A stretch of 64,000 nt of DNA from Gammaproteobacteria bacterium (GCA_022826245.1 JAJDVG010000055.1:16882-80881), one strand, 5' to 3'. Positions 29,928 through 41,124 are shown, counted from the first letter of the stretch. The notes: generated from the letters alone by a model not told the origin. A program made the numbers and translations.

Positions 29928-32900
29928 TCAATCCACCCAGGCGCGCGCGTTGTCGAACAGCTTCTGCCACGGCGAACACTCGCCCCAGTCGGCGGGATGC
30001 CATGAATTCTGCACCGTGCGAAACACGCGTTCGGGATGCGGCATCATGATCGTGACGCGGCCGTCGTCGTTCGTGAGCCCGGCGATGCCGTTCGGCGAAC
30101 CGTTGGGATTGGCCGGATAGCGCTCGGCCGTGCGGCCGTCGTTCGTGACGTAGCGAACCGCCGTGAGCGGCGCCTCGCACCGGTCGAGCTCATCCGCGGA
30201 CGCGAATTCGGCCCGCCCCTCGCCATGCGATGTCACGATCGGCAAGCGCGAGCCCGCCATGTCGGTCAGCAGCACCGAGCGGTTCGGGACGATTTCAACG
30301 AGCGACAAGCGCGCCTCGAACTGATCCGACCGGTTGCGCACGAAGCGCGGCCATGCGGCCGTACCCGGAATCAGCGCCTTGAGCGCGGCGAGCATCTGGC
30401 AGCCGTTGCAGACGCCGAGCGCGAACGTGTCCTCACGCGAGAAGAAAGCCTCGAAAGCCCCGCGGACGCTGTCGTTGTAGAGGATCGCCTTCGCCCAGCC
30501 GCCGCCCGCGCCGAGCACGTCGCCGTAGGAAAATCCGCCGCAGGCAAGCAGCCCTCTGAACTGCTCGAGTTCCGTGCGTCCGGCCAGCAGATCGCTCATG
30601 TGCACGTCGTGGGCGTCGAAGCCCGCGCGGTCCAGCGCCGCCGCCATCTCGCGCTGCCCGTTCACGCCTTGCTCGCGCAGGATCGCGACCTTCGGACGGC
30701 CCTTGCCGAGTTTGCGGACCTCGAGATCCATGTCGGGCAGCGGGAACGTCAGCGTGGCATTGAGACCCGGATCGTTCTCGTCGAGCGTGCTCTCGTACGC
30801 TTCGCGCGCGCACTCGGGGTTGTCGCGCAGCGCCTGCATGCGCCAGGTCAGTTCCGACCACTTCGCGTGCAGCTCGGTACGCCTGGCGCGATAGAGTGCG
30901 TCGGCGCCGCGATGAATCGCGATCTCGTCGTGATCTGCCGGCTCTGCGACGATCACGAAGGGCACGCTGCCCTGTTCCGCGAGAATGCGCTCGACACGCG
31001 GAACCTCGGCTCGCTCGACCTCGATCACGGCGCCGGGCTCCTCGGCGAAAAGCCACGCGACGACATCGCTGACTTCGGCGGGGACGCGCACGTCGAGACC
31101 GCGCCGCGACGCGAACGCCATTTCGGCGAGCGTGACGAACAACCCGCCGTCGGAACGGTCGTGGTAGGCCGACACGAGACCCGCCTCGCGCAGCCGGCGC
31201 TGAGCCCGGAAAAAGCTGACGAGGCGCTCCGGCGAATCGAGATCGGGCGGTTCGCCGCCATAGCGGGCGTAGCTCTGGGCGAGGCAGGATCCGCCGAGGC
31301 GCGTTCGGCCGTCGGCGAGATCGAGCAACACGAGCACCGTGTCGTTTCGCGAGCTGTCGAGCTCCGGCGTCAGGCAGCGACGGACATCGCCGACGGGCGC
31401 GAATGCCGAGACGACCAGCGAGACGGGCGCGGTCACGTCCCGCTCGTTGCCGTCCTGAGACCATTCGGTGCGCATCGACAGCGAGTCCTTGCCGACCGGG
31501 ATCGCCACACCGAGCGCCGGGCACAGTTCCTCGCCGACGGCCCGGACCATCTCGAAGAGATCGAAGTCGTCGTCGCCGAATCCGGCCGCTGCCATCCAGT
31601 TCGCCGACAACCTGATGTCGCCGAGCGCTGCCACATCGGCGGCGGCGAGGTTCGTGATCGCTTCGGCAACTGCCAGTCGCGCGGCGGCCGGCCCGTGCCG
31701 GATCGCAACGGGTGTGCGTTCGCCGACCGCGAGCGCTTCGCCCGTGTAAGCGGAGAAACTCGACAACGTCACCGCCGCATCGCCGACCGGCACCTGCCAG
31801 GGCCCGACGAGCTGATCCCGGCAAGCCATGCCGCCCACCGTGCGATCGCCGATGTGAATGAGGAAGGACTTGTCGCCGACCGCCGGGAAGCGCAGCACGC
31901 GGTCGACGGCGTCGGCGAGCCCGATGCCGCCGTGGTCCCAGGCGTCGAATTCCCGCGTGCGGCTGCGGGCCTCGCGCGTCATCTTCGGCGGCTTGCCGAA
32001 CAGCAGCTCCATCGGCATCGCCACGGGCGTGTTATCGAACTGCCGGTCGTTGACGACGAGTTCGCGCTGCGCGGTCAGGGTCCCGAGCACCGCGAACGGA
32101 CAGCGTTCGCGCGCGCAGATCGCGGTGAAGGCGGCGAGTCGTTCGGGCTCGATGCTCAGGATGTAGCGTTCCTGGGACTCGTTGCACCACAGCTCCATCG
32201 GGTTCATGCCGGGCTCGTCGTTCGGCACGTTGCGCAACTCGATGACGGCCCCGCAGTCGCTGTGTTCGACGATCTCGGGGATGGCGTTCGACAGCCCGCC
32301 CGCGCCGATATCGTGGATCGCCGCGATGGGGCTGTCCTCCCCGAGCGCCCAGCACGCATCGATGACCTCCTGCGCGCGCCGCTGCATCTCGGGGTTGCCG
32401 CGCTGCACGGACGCGTAGTCGAGTTCCTCCTCGCCCGAACCGCTGCCCGTCGACGATGCGGCGCCGCCGCCAAGCCCGATCAGCATCGCGGGTCCGCCGA
32501 TGACGACGAGCTTCGCTCCGGCGCCGGGCTTCGCCTTCTCGACGTGGATGTCCCGGATGTTGCCGAGCCCGCCGGCCAGCATGATCGGCTTGTGATAGCC
32601 GCGCCACTGACCGTCGCTCTCGAGCAGGCAGGTCCGGAAATAGCCGTTGAGATTCGGCCGCCCGAACTCGTTGTTGAACTGCGCGGCGCCGATCGGCCCG
32701 TCGAGCATGATCTGCAGCGGCGATGCAATCCGCGCCGGCCGTCCCGGAGACGCCGACTCCCACGGCTGCGGCCAGTCCGGTACTTCGAGATGCGAGACGG
32801 TGAAGCCCGTGAGCCCCGCCTTCGGCCTGGCGCCCCGGCCTGTCGCCCCCTCGTCGCGGATCTCCCCGCCGGAGCCCGTCGCCGCGCCCGGGAACGGCGA

Positions 32901-33818
32901 GATCGCCGTCGGATGGTTGTGCGTTTCGACCTTCATCACGAGGTGCACCGGCTCGTCGGCATGCACGTAACGCGACGACCCCGGCTCCGGGTAGAACCAC
33001 GGCGCTCGCGGACCCGCAACGACGGCTGCGTTGTCCGAATACGCCGACAGCACGCCGTCCGGCGCGTGCGCGTGGGTGTTGCGGATCATCTGGAACAGGC
33101 TCTTGTCGGCCGGTTCCCCGTCGACGATCCAGCGCGCGTTGAAGACCTTGTGCCGGCAATGCTCGGAATTCGCCTGCGCGAACATCATGAGTTCGACGTC
33201 CGAAGGATTGCGTCCGAGCGCCGCGTACTGTTCGACGAGATAGTCGATTTCGTCGTCGGAGAGCGCGAGACCGAGTTCGCGGTTGATCTCGTCGAGCGCC
33301 GTGCGCCCGAGCCCCGTCGAATCGACCCACTCGACGGGCTTCGGAGCGTGCTCGCCGAAGAGCGAATCCTGCGCCGGCGGTTCCGCGGAGAACGACTCGG
33401 TCATCCTGTCGTGCAGCAGCTCGGCAAGCGCAGCGATTTCGCCGTCCTCGAGCGCCCGGAGCAGTTCCAGTTCGTAGACCCGGCCGCGTTCCAGCCGATG
33501 CACGGGCAGCGCGCAGATTCTCGCGATATCGGTCGCCTTCGAAGCCCAGGGCGAGATCGTGCCGAGCCGCGGCACGACGAACAGCGAGCATCGTAGCGAT
33601 GAATCGTCAGACGCGGGCGAGGCAGGCGCGCCGTAGTCGAGCAAGGCGGCAAGCACGGCACTTTCGCGCGCATCGAGTTCGCGCTCGAGATGAACAAAAT
33701 GGTGGAACCGCACGCTGACGCCGGCTACCGCTTCGGAGCGCGATTGAAGCCTGTCCCGCAGCTTGCTCAGGCGGAATGCAGTCTCGGCCGCCGGACCGGC
33801 CAACTGCAGCATCGTCAT
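29928..33818 (-). CDS. purL: Phosphoribosylformylglycinamidine synthase
   Basis: 1296 aa single-chain Pur[36 protein letters not shown]-terminal glutamine amidotransferase GVCNGCQ. Confidence 0.97.
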   Translation of the reverse strand: MTMLQLAGPAAETAFRLSKLRDRLQSRSEAVAGVSVRFHHFVHLERELDARESAVLAALLDYGAPASPASDDSSLRCSLFVVPRLGTISPWASKATDIARICALPVHRLERGRVYELELLRALEDGEIAALAELLHDRMTESFSAEPPAQDSLFGEHAPKPVEWVDSTGLGRTALDEINRELGLALSDDEIDYLVEQYAALGRNPSDVELMMFAQANSEHCRHKVFNARWIVDGEPADKSLFQMIRNTHAHAPDGVLSAYSDNAAVVAGPRAPWFYPEPGSSRYVHADEPVHLVMKVETHNHPTAISPFPGAATGSGGEIRDEGATGRGARPKAGLTGFTVSHLEVPDWPQPWESASPGRPARIASPLQIMLDGPIGAAQFNNEFGRPNLNGYFRTCLLESDGQWRGYHKPIMLAGGLGNIRDIHVEKAKPGAGAKLVVIGGPAMLIGLGGGAASSTGSGSGEEELDYASVQRGNPEMQRRAQEVIDACWALGEDSPIAAIHDIGAGGLSNAIPEIVEHSDCGAVIELRNVPNDEPGMNPMELWCNESQERYILSIEPERLAAFTAICARERCPFAVLGTLTAQRELVVNDRQFDNTPVAMPMELLFGKPPKMTREARSRTREFDAWDHGGIGLADAVDRVLRFPAVGDKSFLIHIGDRTVGGMACRDQLVGPWQVPVGDAAVTLSSFSAYTGEALAVGERTPVAIRHGPAAARLAVAEAITNLAAADVAALGDIRLSANWMAAAGFGDDDFDLFEMVRAVGEELCPALGVAIPVGKDSLSMRTEWSQDGNERDVTAPVSLVVSAFAPVGDVRRCLTPELDSSRNDTVLVLLDLADGRTRLGGSCLAQSYARYGGEPPDLDSPERLVSFFRAQRRLREAGLVSAYHDRSDGGLFVTLAEMAFASRRGLDVRVPAEVSDVVAWLFAEEPGAVIEVERAEVPRVERILAEQGSVPFVIVAEPADHDEIAIHRGADALYRARRTELHAKWSELTWRMQALRDNPECAREAYESTLDENDPGLNATLTFPLPDMDLEVRKLGKGRPKVAILREQGVNGQREMAAALDRAGFDAHDVHMSDLLAGRTELEQFRGLLACGGFSYGDVLGAGGGWAKAILYNDSVRGAFEAFFSREDTFALGVCNGCQMLAALKALIPGTAAWPRFVRNRSDQFEARLSLVEIVPNRSVLLTDMAGSRLPIVTSHGEGRAEFASADELDRCEAPLTAVRYVTNDGRTAERYPANPNGSPNGIAGLTNDDGRVTIMMPHPERVFRTVQNSWHPADWGECSPWQKLFDNARAWVD

Positions 33819-33898
33819 GGATTCAATTCAGCACGCAGTATGCTCGACAGGCGGCGCTATCATACCGAAACGCGGCTCCGGCGGTAACCGTGCGCAGG

Positions 33899-34246
33899 CT
33901 ACTGGCGATCGGTGGATCCGCCCTTGCCCTGCGGCGTATACACCGGAACCGGAAACTGGGCAATGTTGCTGCCCTCGGCATCGCTGACCTTGCTCGCGCC
34001 CTGTTCGTCGACCTCGTCGATGCGGATGATCGAGTGCATCGGCAGATAGCTGCGCCTGACGCCCGAAAACTCCGACTTGATCTTCTCTTCGGAGGGATCG
34101 ACGACCACGCTCGAGCGCGCCCCGAAAACGAGTTTCTCGATCTCGATGAAGCCGAACAATCCCCCCTGGCTCACGTGCCGGGCGTAGACCTCGTACACCT
34201 TGCCCTGGTTGACGAAAACGACCTTGTAAATCGGCTCGGACGGCAT
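33899..34246 (-). CDS. DUF1820 family protein
   Basis: IYKVVFVNQGKVYEVYARHVSQGGLFGFIEIEKLVFG. Confidence 0.8.
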   Translation of the reverse strand: MPSEPIYKVVFVNQGKVYEVYARHVSQGGLFGFIEIEKLVFGARSSVVVDPSEEKIKSEFSGVRRSYLPMHSIIRIDEVDEQGASKVSDAEGSNIAQFPVPVYTPQGKGGSTDRQ

Positions 34247-34328
34247 GATTCGGGTTAGCGCGCGTTCGGGATGGCGGCAGCTTAGCACAAGCCAGCGCGG
34301 CCAGGATCGACGATTTCGGGACGCGCCT

Positions 34329-35243
34329 TCAGCGGCCGATTTCGCTGCACGAGGCGCCGAATGCGAAGCAACTGTAACAGCGGTGATGGTGCATGAAGAT
34401 GCGCTTGTCCATGCTCTCGGTCAGCGTCGCGCCGAGGTCGTAGGACTCGTCGTCGTCGACGAGCGTGCAGGCATACACGCGCATCCTGCCATTGATCCGC
34501 ACGACCATCTTCGAGAACGCGCACATGAATCGCCGCCGGCTTTCCTCGGTGTGATAGGCGGTCATGCAGTGCTCCGTGACCGCCGGCACGGCCGGGTTCG
34601 CTCCCGGCGTCAGAAAGTCCGGAAAACCGATCAGCGTCGTGTCCGTCGGCAGACCATGCTCGGCGAAGAGTGTCCGGAACGCCGCTTCGGATCGTCGCGA
34701 ATCGTCGTCGGCGTCGATCTGCCGCGCTACGGAGATATCGAAGCCGCGTTCATCGAGCGCCGCGAGAGCCGCCCAGGACTTGTCGAAACTGCCGGCGCCC
34801 CGGCCCGCGTCGTGGCGATCGCGGTCCGGATAGTCGATGCTGACCCTGAACGAGACCGGATGCGGTTGTGCGCGCAGCGACTCGATCTGGTGCAGGCGCT
34901 TGAGGACGGGATCGGTTCCGTTGGTCAGCACCAGGCAGGGGCGAAACGTCGAGGCATGGCGCAGGATGTTGATGAAGTCCCGGACGATGAACGGTTCCCC
35001 GCCCGTGAACGAAAACTGCTCGACGCCGAGCGTCACGGCCTCGTCGATGTAAGGGCGGGCATCCTCGAGAGTGATCCTGTCGAGCCGCCCGTCCCCGGGC
35101 CTCGAACCCTCGAGGCAGAACGGGCACGCCAGGTTGCAGGCCGTTCCGGTATGGAACCAGAGTTCGCGCAGCCCGTACGGATCGATGTATCCGCAAGGTT
35201 CGTCGATTTTCGCGAGTGCAAAATCGCTGGGGTTGGCGTTCAT
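34329..35243 (-). CDS. Radical SAM protein with C-terminal Cys cluster
   Basis: CNLACPFC (CxxxCxxC), FTGGEPF; C-terminal CTLVDDD...CYSCFAFGASC. Confidence 0.85.
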   Translation of the reverse strand: MNANPSDFALAKIDEPCGYIDPYGLRELWFHTGTACNLACPFCLEGSRPGDGRLDRITLEDARPYIDEAVTLGVEQFSFTGGEPFIVRDFINILRHASTFRPCLVLTNGTDPVLKRLHQIESLRAQPHPVSFRVSIDYPDRDRHDAGRGAGSFDKSWAALAALDERGFDISVARQIDADDDSRRSEAAFRTLFAEHGLPTDTTLIGFPDFLTPGANPAVPAVTEHCMTAYHTEESRRRFMCAFSKMVVRINGRMRVYACTLVDDDESYDLGATLTESMDKRIFMHHHRCYSCFAFGASCSEIGR

Positions 35244-36022
35244 GCATTGGGCCTCGCGCCCGGCTCGTCCCGTTCGCCATGAGAATCCGGCGCGCCGCGG
35301 ACATGATCGCTGCCCGCTGCGGCGCCGCCGTGGTACGCGCCCGCAAGTTTCTCGGGCGACACTCCGAGCATGTTACATGACGCGAGCCAGCGGTTGCGCC
35401 AGCTCCGCGACCACCAACCGTCGCGTTCCCAGCGCCGCGTCGAGACGCGAACCCGCGCGGCAAGCGGCCGGAAGCGCCCGCGCCGCCTGAGGCGCCTCAC
35501 GAGCCTGACCTCCTCGAAGAGCGGCTGCTGAGGGAATCCGCCGCATTCCAGATACGCGTCGCGCCGCACGAAGATGCCCTGATCGCCGTAGGGAATGCCG
35601 CCGAGCGCGATCCTGAGCGCCACGAGGCGCTCGAGCAGCCGTTTGTACCAGGTTCGCGAGCCCTGAAACGCGAACCGGAAGCAGCCGCCTTCGGCGCCGT
35701 CCTCGATGGCGGCGTCAATCGCCTCGAGGCCGTCGTCCGGCGGCCGGACATCGGCGTGCAGGAACCAGAATACGCTCGCCCTCGCCGTTCTTGCGCCGCG
35801 ATCGAGCTGGGCGCCGCGATTGGCCTGCGCGTCGATCAGCCGGCAGCCGTGTTCGCGGCAGAGTCCGACGAGCCGCGGATCGGGCCGACCGGACACGACG
35901 ACGATCTCCGCGGGCCGGTCATGCCATCCATCGACCTGGCCGAGCAACTCCGCGAGCGCCGCCATGTCGCCGAGCACGGGGACGATCAGCGCGATATCGT
36001 GCTTCACGAACGCGTGTTCCAT
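35240..36022 (-). CDS. TIGR04283-like family 2 glycosyltransferase
   Basis: IALIVPVLGDMAALAELL..RGAQLDRGARTARASVFWFLHADVRPP..GDQGIFVRRDAYLECGGFP; ATGA overlap with the radical SAM gene. Confidence 0.85.
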   Translation of the reverse strand: MEHAFVKHDIALIVPVLGDMAALAELLGQVDGWHDRPAEIVVVSGRPDPRLVGLCREHGCRLIDAQANRGAQLDRGARTARASVFWFLHADVRPPDDGLEAIDAAIEDGAEGGCFRFAFQGSRTWYKRLLERLVALRIALGGIPYGDQGIFVRRDAYLECGGFPQQPLFEEVRLVRRLRRRGRFRPLAARVRVSTRRWERDGWWSRSWRNRWLASCNMLGVSPEKLAGAYHGGAAAGSDHVRGAPDSHGERDEPGARPNA

Positions 36023-37470
36023 CTGAACCAGGCTCCGAACATCCGGCGCGCCGCCGGCGTCAGTCGCTTGCGGTTGAATTCGTCGGCCATGCGGCGCAGG
36101 TACTCCGACCGCGTCGGATAAGGCAGGACGGTCCTCGCGAGACGGCCGAGCCCGAGACCGTTCGTCATCGCGATGCACAGCGGCGCGAGCTGCTCGCCCG
36201 CATCGCGTCCGACGATCGTCGCTCCGAGGATACTGCCGTCGCGGGGCGCGGCCAGCACCTCCGCGAACCCGTGCTCGTCGCCCTGGGTCCTGCCGCGGTC
36301 GAGATCGCCGAAGGCCACTCGATACGTGTCGAATGCGATGCCGTCCCGCTCGAGTTCGGCCTGCGATCGGCCGACCTGAGCGACCTCGGGATCCGTATAG
36401 GTGCAATGCGGGACGACGAGTTTGCGCGTCGTCGCCGTCGGCAGGAAGAGCGCATTCTGAACGACGATGCGTGCATGGGCGTCGGCGTTGTGAGTGAACT
36501 GGAGCCGTGCGCAGACGTCGCCTGCCGCAAGGATTCGCCGGTTCGTCGTGCGCAGGTAATCGTCGACGACGATGAGCCCGCCCGCGCCGGTCTCGACACC
36601 GGCCGCCTCGAGCTCGAGTCCGTCGCTGTTGGCTCGCCTGCCGGCGGCAACGAGCACCTCGTCCGCAACGTACTCAGAGCCGTTCGCGGTCACGACGACA
36701 TCGTCACCGCGCCGCTTGACGCCCGACACGGACGCGTTCAGGTGCAGATGGACACCGCTGTGTCGAAGCGCTTGCGTGACAACCACACCCGCCTCGGGTG
36801 TCTCAAGGGCCAGCACGCGCTCGGCCAATTCGAACAGATGAACTTCGACGTTCATGCGCGAGAAGGCCTGCGCGAGCTCGCTGCCGATCGGTCCGCCGCC
36901 GATGATCGCGAGCCGTCCGGGCCTCTTGCGCAGATCGAATACCGTCTCGTTGGTCAGTGGCCGGGCTTCGGCAAGACCCGGGATCGGCGGCAGCGCGGCG
37001 CGCGCACCCGTGGCGATGACGATGCGCCGGGCGGACAGACTGATGCCCCCGACCTCAACCGTATTGCCGGCCGTGAAACGCGCTTCGCCGAGGTACACGT
37101 CGACGCCCGCGTCGGTATAGCGTTCCACGGAATCGTGTTCGGCGATCGCCGCGCGCACCTGGCGCAGCCACTCGAACGCTTCGTCGAAGCATTCGGTATG
37201 GGCTCGCCCGGCCGTGAACTCGAGCAACGCCTTCGACGGCACGCAACCGACGTTGAGGCAATCGCCGCCCATCGCCGTGCGCTCGATCAGCGCGACACGC
37301 GCGCCGAGTCCCGCCGCGGCGATTGCGGTGACGAGGCCGGCCGGACCTGCGCCGATGACGATGAGGTGATATCGACCGGCCGGTCGCGGGTTGCTGTAGT
37401 CGGCCGGGAATACGAGGCGGCGCCAGCGTTGGTCGTGCTCCGCTCCGGGATATGCGCCTGCCGCTGTCAC
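36004..37470 (-). CDS. FAD-dependent NAD(P)-disulfide oxidoreductase, mercuric reductase-like
   Basis: VIGAGPAGLVTAIAAAGLGARVALIERTAMGGDCLNVGCVPSKALLE; GTG start assumed at 37470. Confidence 0.85.
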   Translation of the reverse strand: MTAAGAYPGAEHDQRWRRLVFPADYSNPRPAGRYHLIVIGAGPAGLVTAIAAAGLGARVALIERTAMGGDCLNVGCVPSKALLEFTAGRAHTECFDEAFEWLRQVRAAIAEHDSVERYTDAGVDVYLGEARFTAGNTVEVGGISLSARRIVIATGARAALPPIPGLAEARPLTNETVFDLRKRPGRLAIIGGGPIGSELAQAFSRMNVEVHLFELAERVLALETPEAGVVVTQALRHSGVHLHLNASVSGVKRRGDDVVVTANGSEYVADEVLVAAGRRANSDGLELEAAGVETGAGGLIVVDDYLRTTNRRILAAGDVCARLQFTHNADAHARIVVQNALFLPTATTRKLVVPHCTYTDPEVAQVGRSQAELERDGIAFDTYRVAFGDLDRGRTQGDEHGFAEVLAAPRDGSILGATIVGRDAGEQLAPLCIAMTNGLGLGRLARTVLPYPTRSEYLRRMADEFNRKRLTPAARRMFGAWFRWNTRS

Positions 37471-37477
37471 TCCACGA

Positions 37478-38191
37478 TCACCCACCCCCGGAATCCCCCG
37501 CTTCGCGCCGTAGCTGCGCACCGAGCGTGCGCGTCGCCTTGCGCGTGATCACCGCGACCAGCAGCAATGTGGCCACGAGACCCGCGGCCAATAACGCCAC
37601 GCTCAACCATCCTCCGTCGAATTCGCCGCCGCTGAGTGCCGCGAGATCCTGCGCGACCGTCCCGAAATACACGTACAACACCGTGCCGGGCAGCATGCCG
37701 ATCCACGAGGCGAAAAAGTAATCCCTGAAGCGCACGCCCGTGACCCCGAGACCATAGTTGAGCAGGTTGAACGGAAACAGCGGTGACAGGCGCGCCAGAA
37801 ACACGACCGTGAACCCTTCGGATCGCGCCGCGCTGTCGAGCGCGGCGAATCGCGGCAGGCGCTCGACGCGCCGCTCGACCCAGTCGCGGGCGAAGAAGCG
37901 GCCGATCAGGAAGGCGCTCGATGCGCCGAGCACGCTGCCCGCGGACACGAGCGCTACACCGAGCGGCAGTCCGAACACGAAACCCGCGACCAGGGTGATC
38001 ACCGAACCCGGGATCAGCAACACCGTCGCGACGACGTAGACGCCGACATAGACCGCCCAGGAGAGCCCGCGATGCGCATCGATCCACGCGACTCCCGACT
38101 CGAGCCAGTCGTAGACCGGCAGCAGGAAGGCCGCGGCGCCGAGACCGGCAAGCAGCGCGATGAGAAAGAGCGGCTTGTACGAGCTGTTCAT
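37478..38191 (-). CDS. TVP38/TMEM64 family membrane protein (paralogue 1)
   Basis: GFVFGLPLGVALVSAGSVLGASSAFLIGRFFARDWVERR; LARLSPLFPFNLLNYGLGVTGVRFRDY. Confidence 0.9.
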   Translation of the reverse strand: MNSSYKPLFLIALLAGLGAAAFLLPVYDWLESGVAWIDAHRGLSWAVYVGVYVVATVLLIPGSVITLVAGFVFGLPLGVALVSAGSVLGASSAFLIGRFFARDWVERRVERLPRFAALDSAARSEGFTVVFLARLSPLFPFNLLNYGLGVTGVRFRDYFFASWIGMLPGTVLYVYFGTVAQDLAALSGGEFDGGWLSVALLAAGLVATLLLVAVITRKATRTLGAQLRREAGDSGGG

Positions 38192-38216
38192 GCCCCGCAC
38201 CCGGGCGGCCTGCGAT

Positions 38217-39014
38217 TCAGGGGACCTGGCCACGATCGACCTTATCCGCCGCTTCGGCCGCGCCGGCGCCTGCGGCTCCAATGCCGTTTTCGGACTCGCG
38301 CTCCAGATGCGCGCCGAGCACGCGGCTCGCCTTGCGGGTGATCACCACGACCAGGAGCGCGGTTGCGATCAGGCCTCCGACCGCGAGCACGAGCCCGAAC
38401 GGGCCGCGATCGAAATCGCCCTCGGTCAGCGCCAGCAGATCCTGGGCGAGGCTGCCGAAGTAGACGTAGAGCACCAGCGGAGGCAACAGACCGATCCAGG
38501 TCGCGAGAATGTAATCCCTGAAGCGCACGGCCGTCACTCCGAAGGCGTAGTTGAGCAGGAAGAACGGAAAGAACGGCGACAGGCGCGACAACAACACGAT
38601 CGTGAACCCGTCGCTGCGCACGGCGCTGTCGAGCGCGGCGAAACGCGGCAGGCGCTCGGTGCACCGCTTGACCCAGTCGCGGGCGAAGAAGCGGCCGACC
38701 AGGAAAGCGCCGGCCGCGCCGAGCACGCTGCCCGCCGACGCGGGCACGACCCCGAGCGGAAAGCCGAACATGAAGCCGCCCACGAGCGTCGGAAACGTCG
38801 CCGGGATCAGCAGCACGTTGCCCACGGCGTATGCCGCGATATAGACGGCCCACGCCAACGTTCGATGGGCTTCGATCCAGGCGATACCCGACTCGAGCCA
38901 CTCGCGGATCGGCAGCCCTGCAGTCCCGCTCGCGACGATGACGACCGCGGTACCGAGTATCGCGAGCAGCGAAACGAATACCAACGGCTTGTAAGAGTTC
39001 GTCACGCTCGCCAT
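38217..39014 (-). CDS. TVP38/TMEM64 family membrane protein (paralogue 2)
   Basis: GFMFGFPLGVVPASAGSVLGAAGAFLVGRFFARDWVKR; LSRLSPFFPFFLLNYAFGVTAVRFRDY. Confidence 0.9.
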   Translation of the reverse strand: MASVTNSYKPLVFVSLLAILGTAVVIVASGTAGLPIREWLESGIAWIEAHRTLAWAVYIAAYAVGNVLLIPATFPTLVGGFMFGFPLGVVPASAGSVLGAAGAFLVGRFFARDWVKRCTERLPRFAALDSAVRSDGFTIVLLSRLSPFFPFFLLNYAFGVTAVRFRDYILATWIGLLPPLVLYVYFGSLAQDLLALTEGDFDRGPFGLVLAVGGLIATALLVVVITRKASRVLGAHLERESENGIGAAGAGAAEAADKVDRGQVP

Positions 39015-39700
39015 TCCGACCGGTGACCGTCGTTCGCGAGCCAGGCGCCGAACGCCCTGCGCGCGGGACGCGGGTCGTCGGAGACATGCCGCCTGAACGC
39101 GTCGAGGTCCTCGAGCGTGTCGATATCGGCGAGCGGCGCGAGACGCTCCGTACGCCAGCCCAGCACAGCGCAGCGGCGCTCGAGCTCGGCCATGAGCTTC
39201 GCGCTGCTCCACGCGAGATCGCCGAGATCGGGCCACTCCCGGCGCGTACCCATGAGCACGACACCGCCATCGTGTGCGGGTCCAAGTACCGCATCGTGGC
39301 CGTCGAGCGCCGCCGCGGCCTGTTCAAGATAGCGTCCGTCGAGTTCCGGGCAGTCGATGCCGATGAAAATCCGGCGCTCGTATCCGTTCATGCGCAGCGT
39401 ACGGTCGACGTGATTGATCCGCTCCCCAAGGTTTTGACCGCGTTGCAGCACGACAGGCTCGGTGTTACCGATCCGCGCCGCCAGCCATTCGGCGTCGTCC
39501 TCGGCGACCGGTGCATAGCACACGGGGCCGGGCCATGCCGCCATGTCCTCGAGTGCGCAGCCGCATAGATACTCCGCAGCGATCGAGGCGAGCGGTCCGA
39601 TCGACGCGGCCAGGCGCCGCTTGGACCGCACGGGAGACTTGAACATCAATACGAGACAGCTCCCGGCCGTGCGCTCGGCGTTCAGATTGTCCGTGACCAT
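39002..39700 (-). CDS. TIGR04282-like (DUF2064) glycosyltransferase/nucleotidyltransferase-like protein
   Basis: LVLMFKSPVRSKRRLAASIG...FIGIDCPELDGRYLEQAAAALDGHDAVLGPAHDGGVVLMG. Confidence 0.85.
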   Translation of the reverse strand: MVTDNLNAERTAGSCLVLMFKSPVRSKRRLAASIGPLASIAAEYLCGCALEDMAAWPGPVCYAPVAEDDAEWLAARIGNTEPVVLQRGQNLGERINHVDRTLRMNGYERRIFIGIDCPELDGRYLEQAAAALDGHDAVLGPAHDGGVVLMGTRREWPDLGDLAWSSAKLMAELERRCAVLGWRTERLAPLADIDTLEDLDAFRRHVSDDPRPARRAFGAWLANDGHRSEWRA

Positions 39701-39919
39701 ATGCGCATCGCCGTGCCTGTTCGGCATCTTTCGCACCGGATTCGCTGGATTATGCCTGATCGGACGAAGCGGACAGCGGCGGCAAAACGCCGCGAGGAAC
39801 GCGAGAGTCCGTATCTGCCGCGTTACGCCAAGCCCTGCGACTCAAGCCGCCGCCGCAACGAGCACGCATTTGCTATAGTCGCCCGCTCGCCGCACGTACG
39901 CGTCGGTTGTCGCAGGATC

Positions 39920-40237
39920 ATGGTCAGATTGTTGGTAACGAATCGCGTTGGGGTCACCATCGAGGTCGCCGCGCAGCCCGGCATCTCCATGATGGAGAAC
40001 ATCCGCGAACTCGATGACAGCGTCGATGCGATCTGCGGCGGCCTGTGCTCTTGCGCAACCTGCCACGTCTACATCGAGCCGTCATGGTGGGACCGGCTGT
40101 CCGAACGCGGCTATGAGGAACTGATGATGCTCCGGGATCTCGAATCGTTCGACCCGGAGCGATCCCGCCTGAGTTGCCAGATCGAAGTGACCGACGCGCA
40201 CGACGGCATCGCCCTGACCGTAGGACCGGAAGAGTAA
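39920..40237 (+). CDS. 2Fe-2S ferredoxin
   Basis: CGGLCSCATCHVYI with distal C in RLSCQIEV. Confidence 0.9.
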   Translation: MVRLLVTNRVGVTIEVAAQPGISMMENIRELDDSVDAICGGLCSCATCHVYIEPSWWDRLSERGYEELMMLRDLESFDPERSRLSCQIEVTDAHDGIALTVGPEE

Positions 40238-40337
40238 GTCGGGCACGCGCGCGGCGCCCGACTTTCCGATAAGCTATCGATTCGAATACGTCTCCGGCAG
40301 AGCCCGAGCCCACGCTCCCGGAATTGCGAGACCAGCC

Positions 40338-40862
40338 ATGCCAAATCTGCTCCGCCGTTTCATCGCACTGTCGCTGATCGCAGGGCTTCTTGCCGCCTGC
40401 GGAGATTCGCCGGCCACCGTCGACGCGCCGGGCGCAGACCGCTCCGAGATTCGGACCATCGACTCCGACGGTTTCTCCACGATGCTCGAGTCGGCCCGCG
40501 GCAACGTCGTGCTGCTCAATCTCTGGGCGACGTGGTGCGCACCGTGCCTGACGGAGATTCCCGATCTCGTCGCGCTCGAGCGGGACCTTGCCGAGCGTGG
40601 CCTCAGTGTGATCGGTATCTCGCTCGACGACGCCGACGACGGCGAGCTGGTCCAGTCTTTCCGCGACGAGTATTTCCCGGAGTTCTTCACCTACCACGTC
40701 CGCGACGACGACTGGTATGCGCTGCTCGACGGCTTCGCCCCCAACTGGCCGAGCGTCCTGCCCACGGTCTTCGTGATCGACCGCAACGGCGAACTGGTCG
40801 AGACGCTGGTGGGAGGCAAGGACTACGAGGCCTTCGCAGCGATCGTCGAACCGCGGCTGTAG
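40338..40862 (+). CDS. TlpA-like thioredoxin-fold lipoprotein
   Basis: Lipobox LLAAC; NLWATWCAPCLTEIPDL. Confidence 0.9.
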   Translation: MPNLLRRFIALSLIAGLLAACGDSPATVDAPGADRSEIRTIDSDGFSTMLESARGNVVLLNLWATWCAPCLTEIPDLVALERDLAERGLSVIGISLDDADDGELVQSFRDEYFPEFFTYHVRDDDWYALLDGFAPNWPSVLPTVFVIDRNGELVETLVGGKDYEAFAAIVEPRL

Positions 40863-41124
40863 CCTGCGACGACACGGGCTTTGACGACGATCCGCCGTAG
40901 ATGCCCGCAGAAGTAGTCGTGCGGCCTGCGGCGTGAACCCGCCGCGCCGAAAACGACTGATCGGCCATGACGCGCGATTCCGCCACCGGCTACCGTCGCG
41001 CCACCTGACGTTTCACCGCAACGCCTGATTTTGGTGCGCCGAACGCACTGCATGGGGGCGGTCGAGATCGCCCCCCTACCCTGCCATTCGCCTATCTCGT
41101 TGTAAAAAAACAGGAACCTTGACT

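Noticed and set aside
30036-33596. 1186-aa plus-strand ORF
   Set aside because: Antisense to purL; Arg/Ala/Glu-rich low-complexity translation with no recognisable domain, typical shadow ORF in high-GC DNA.
41054-41077. GGGGGCG...CGCCCCC hairpin after tlpA-like gene as a terminator
   Set aside because: No T-tract follows and it overlaps the possible NtrC-like site; function cannot be assigned.
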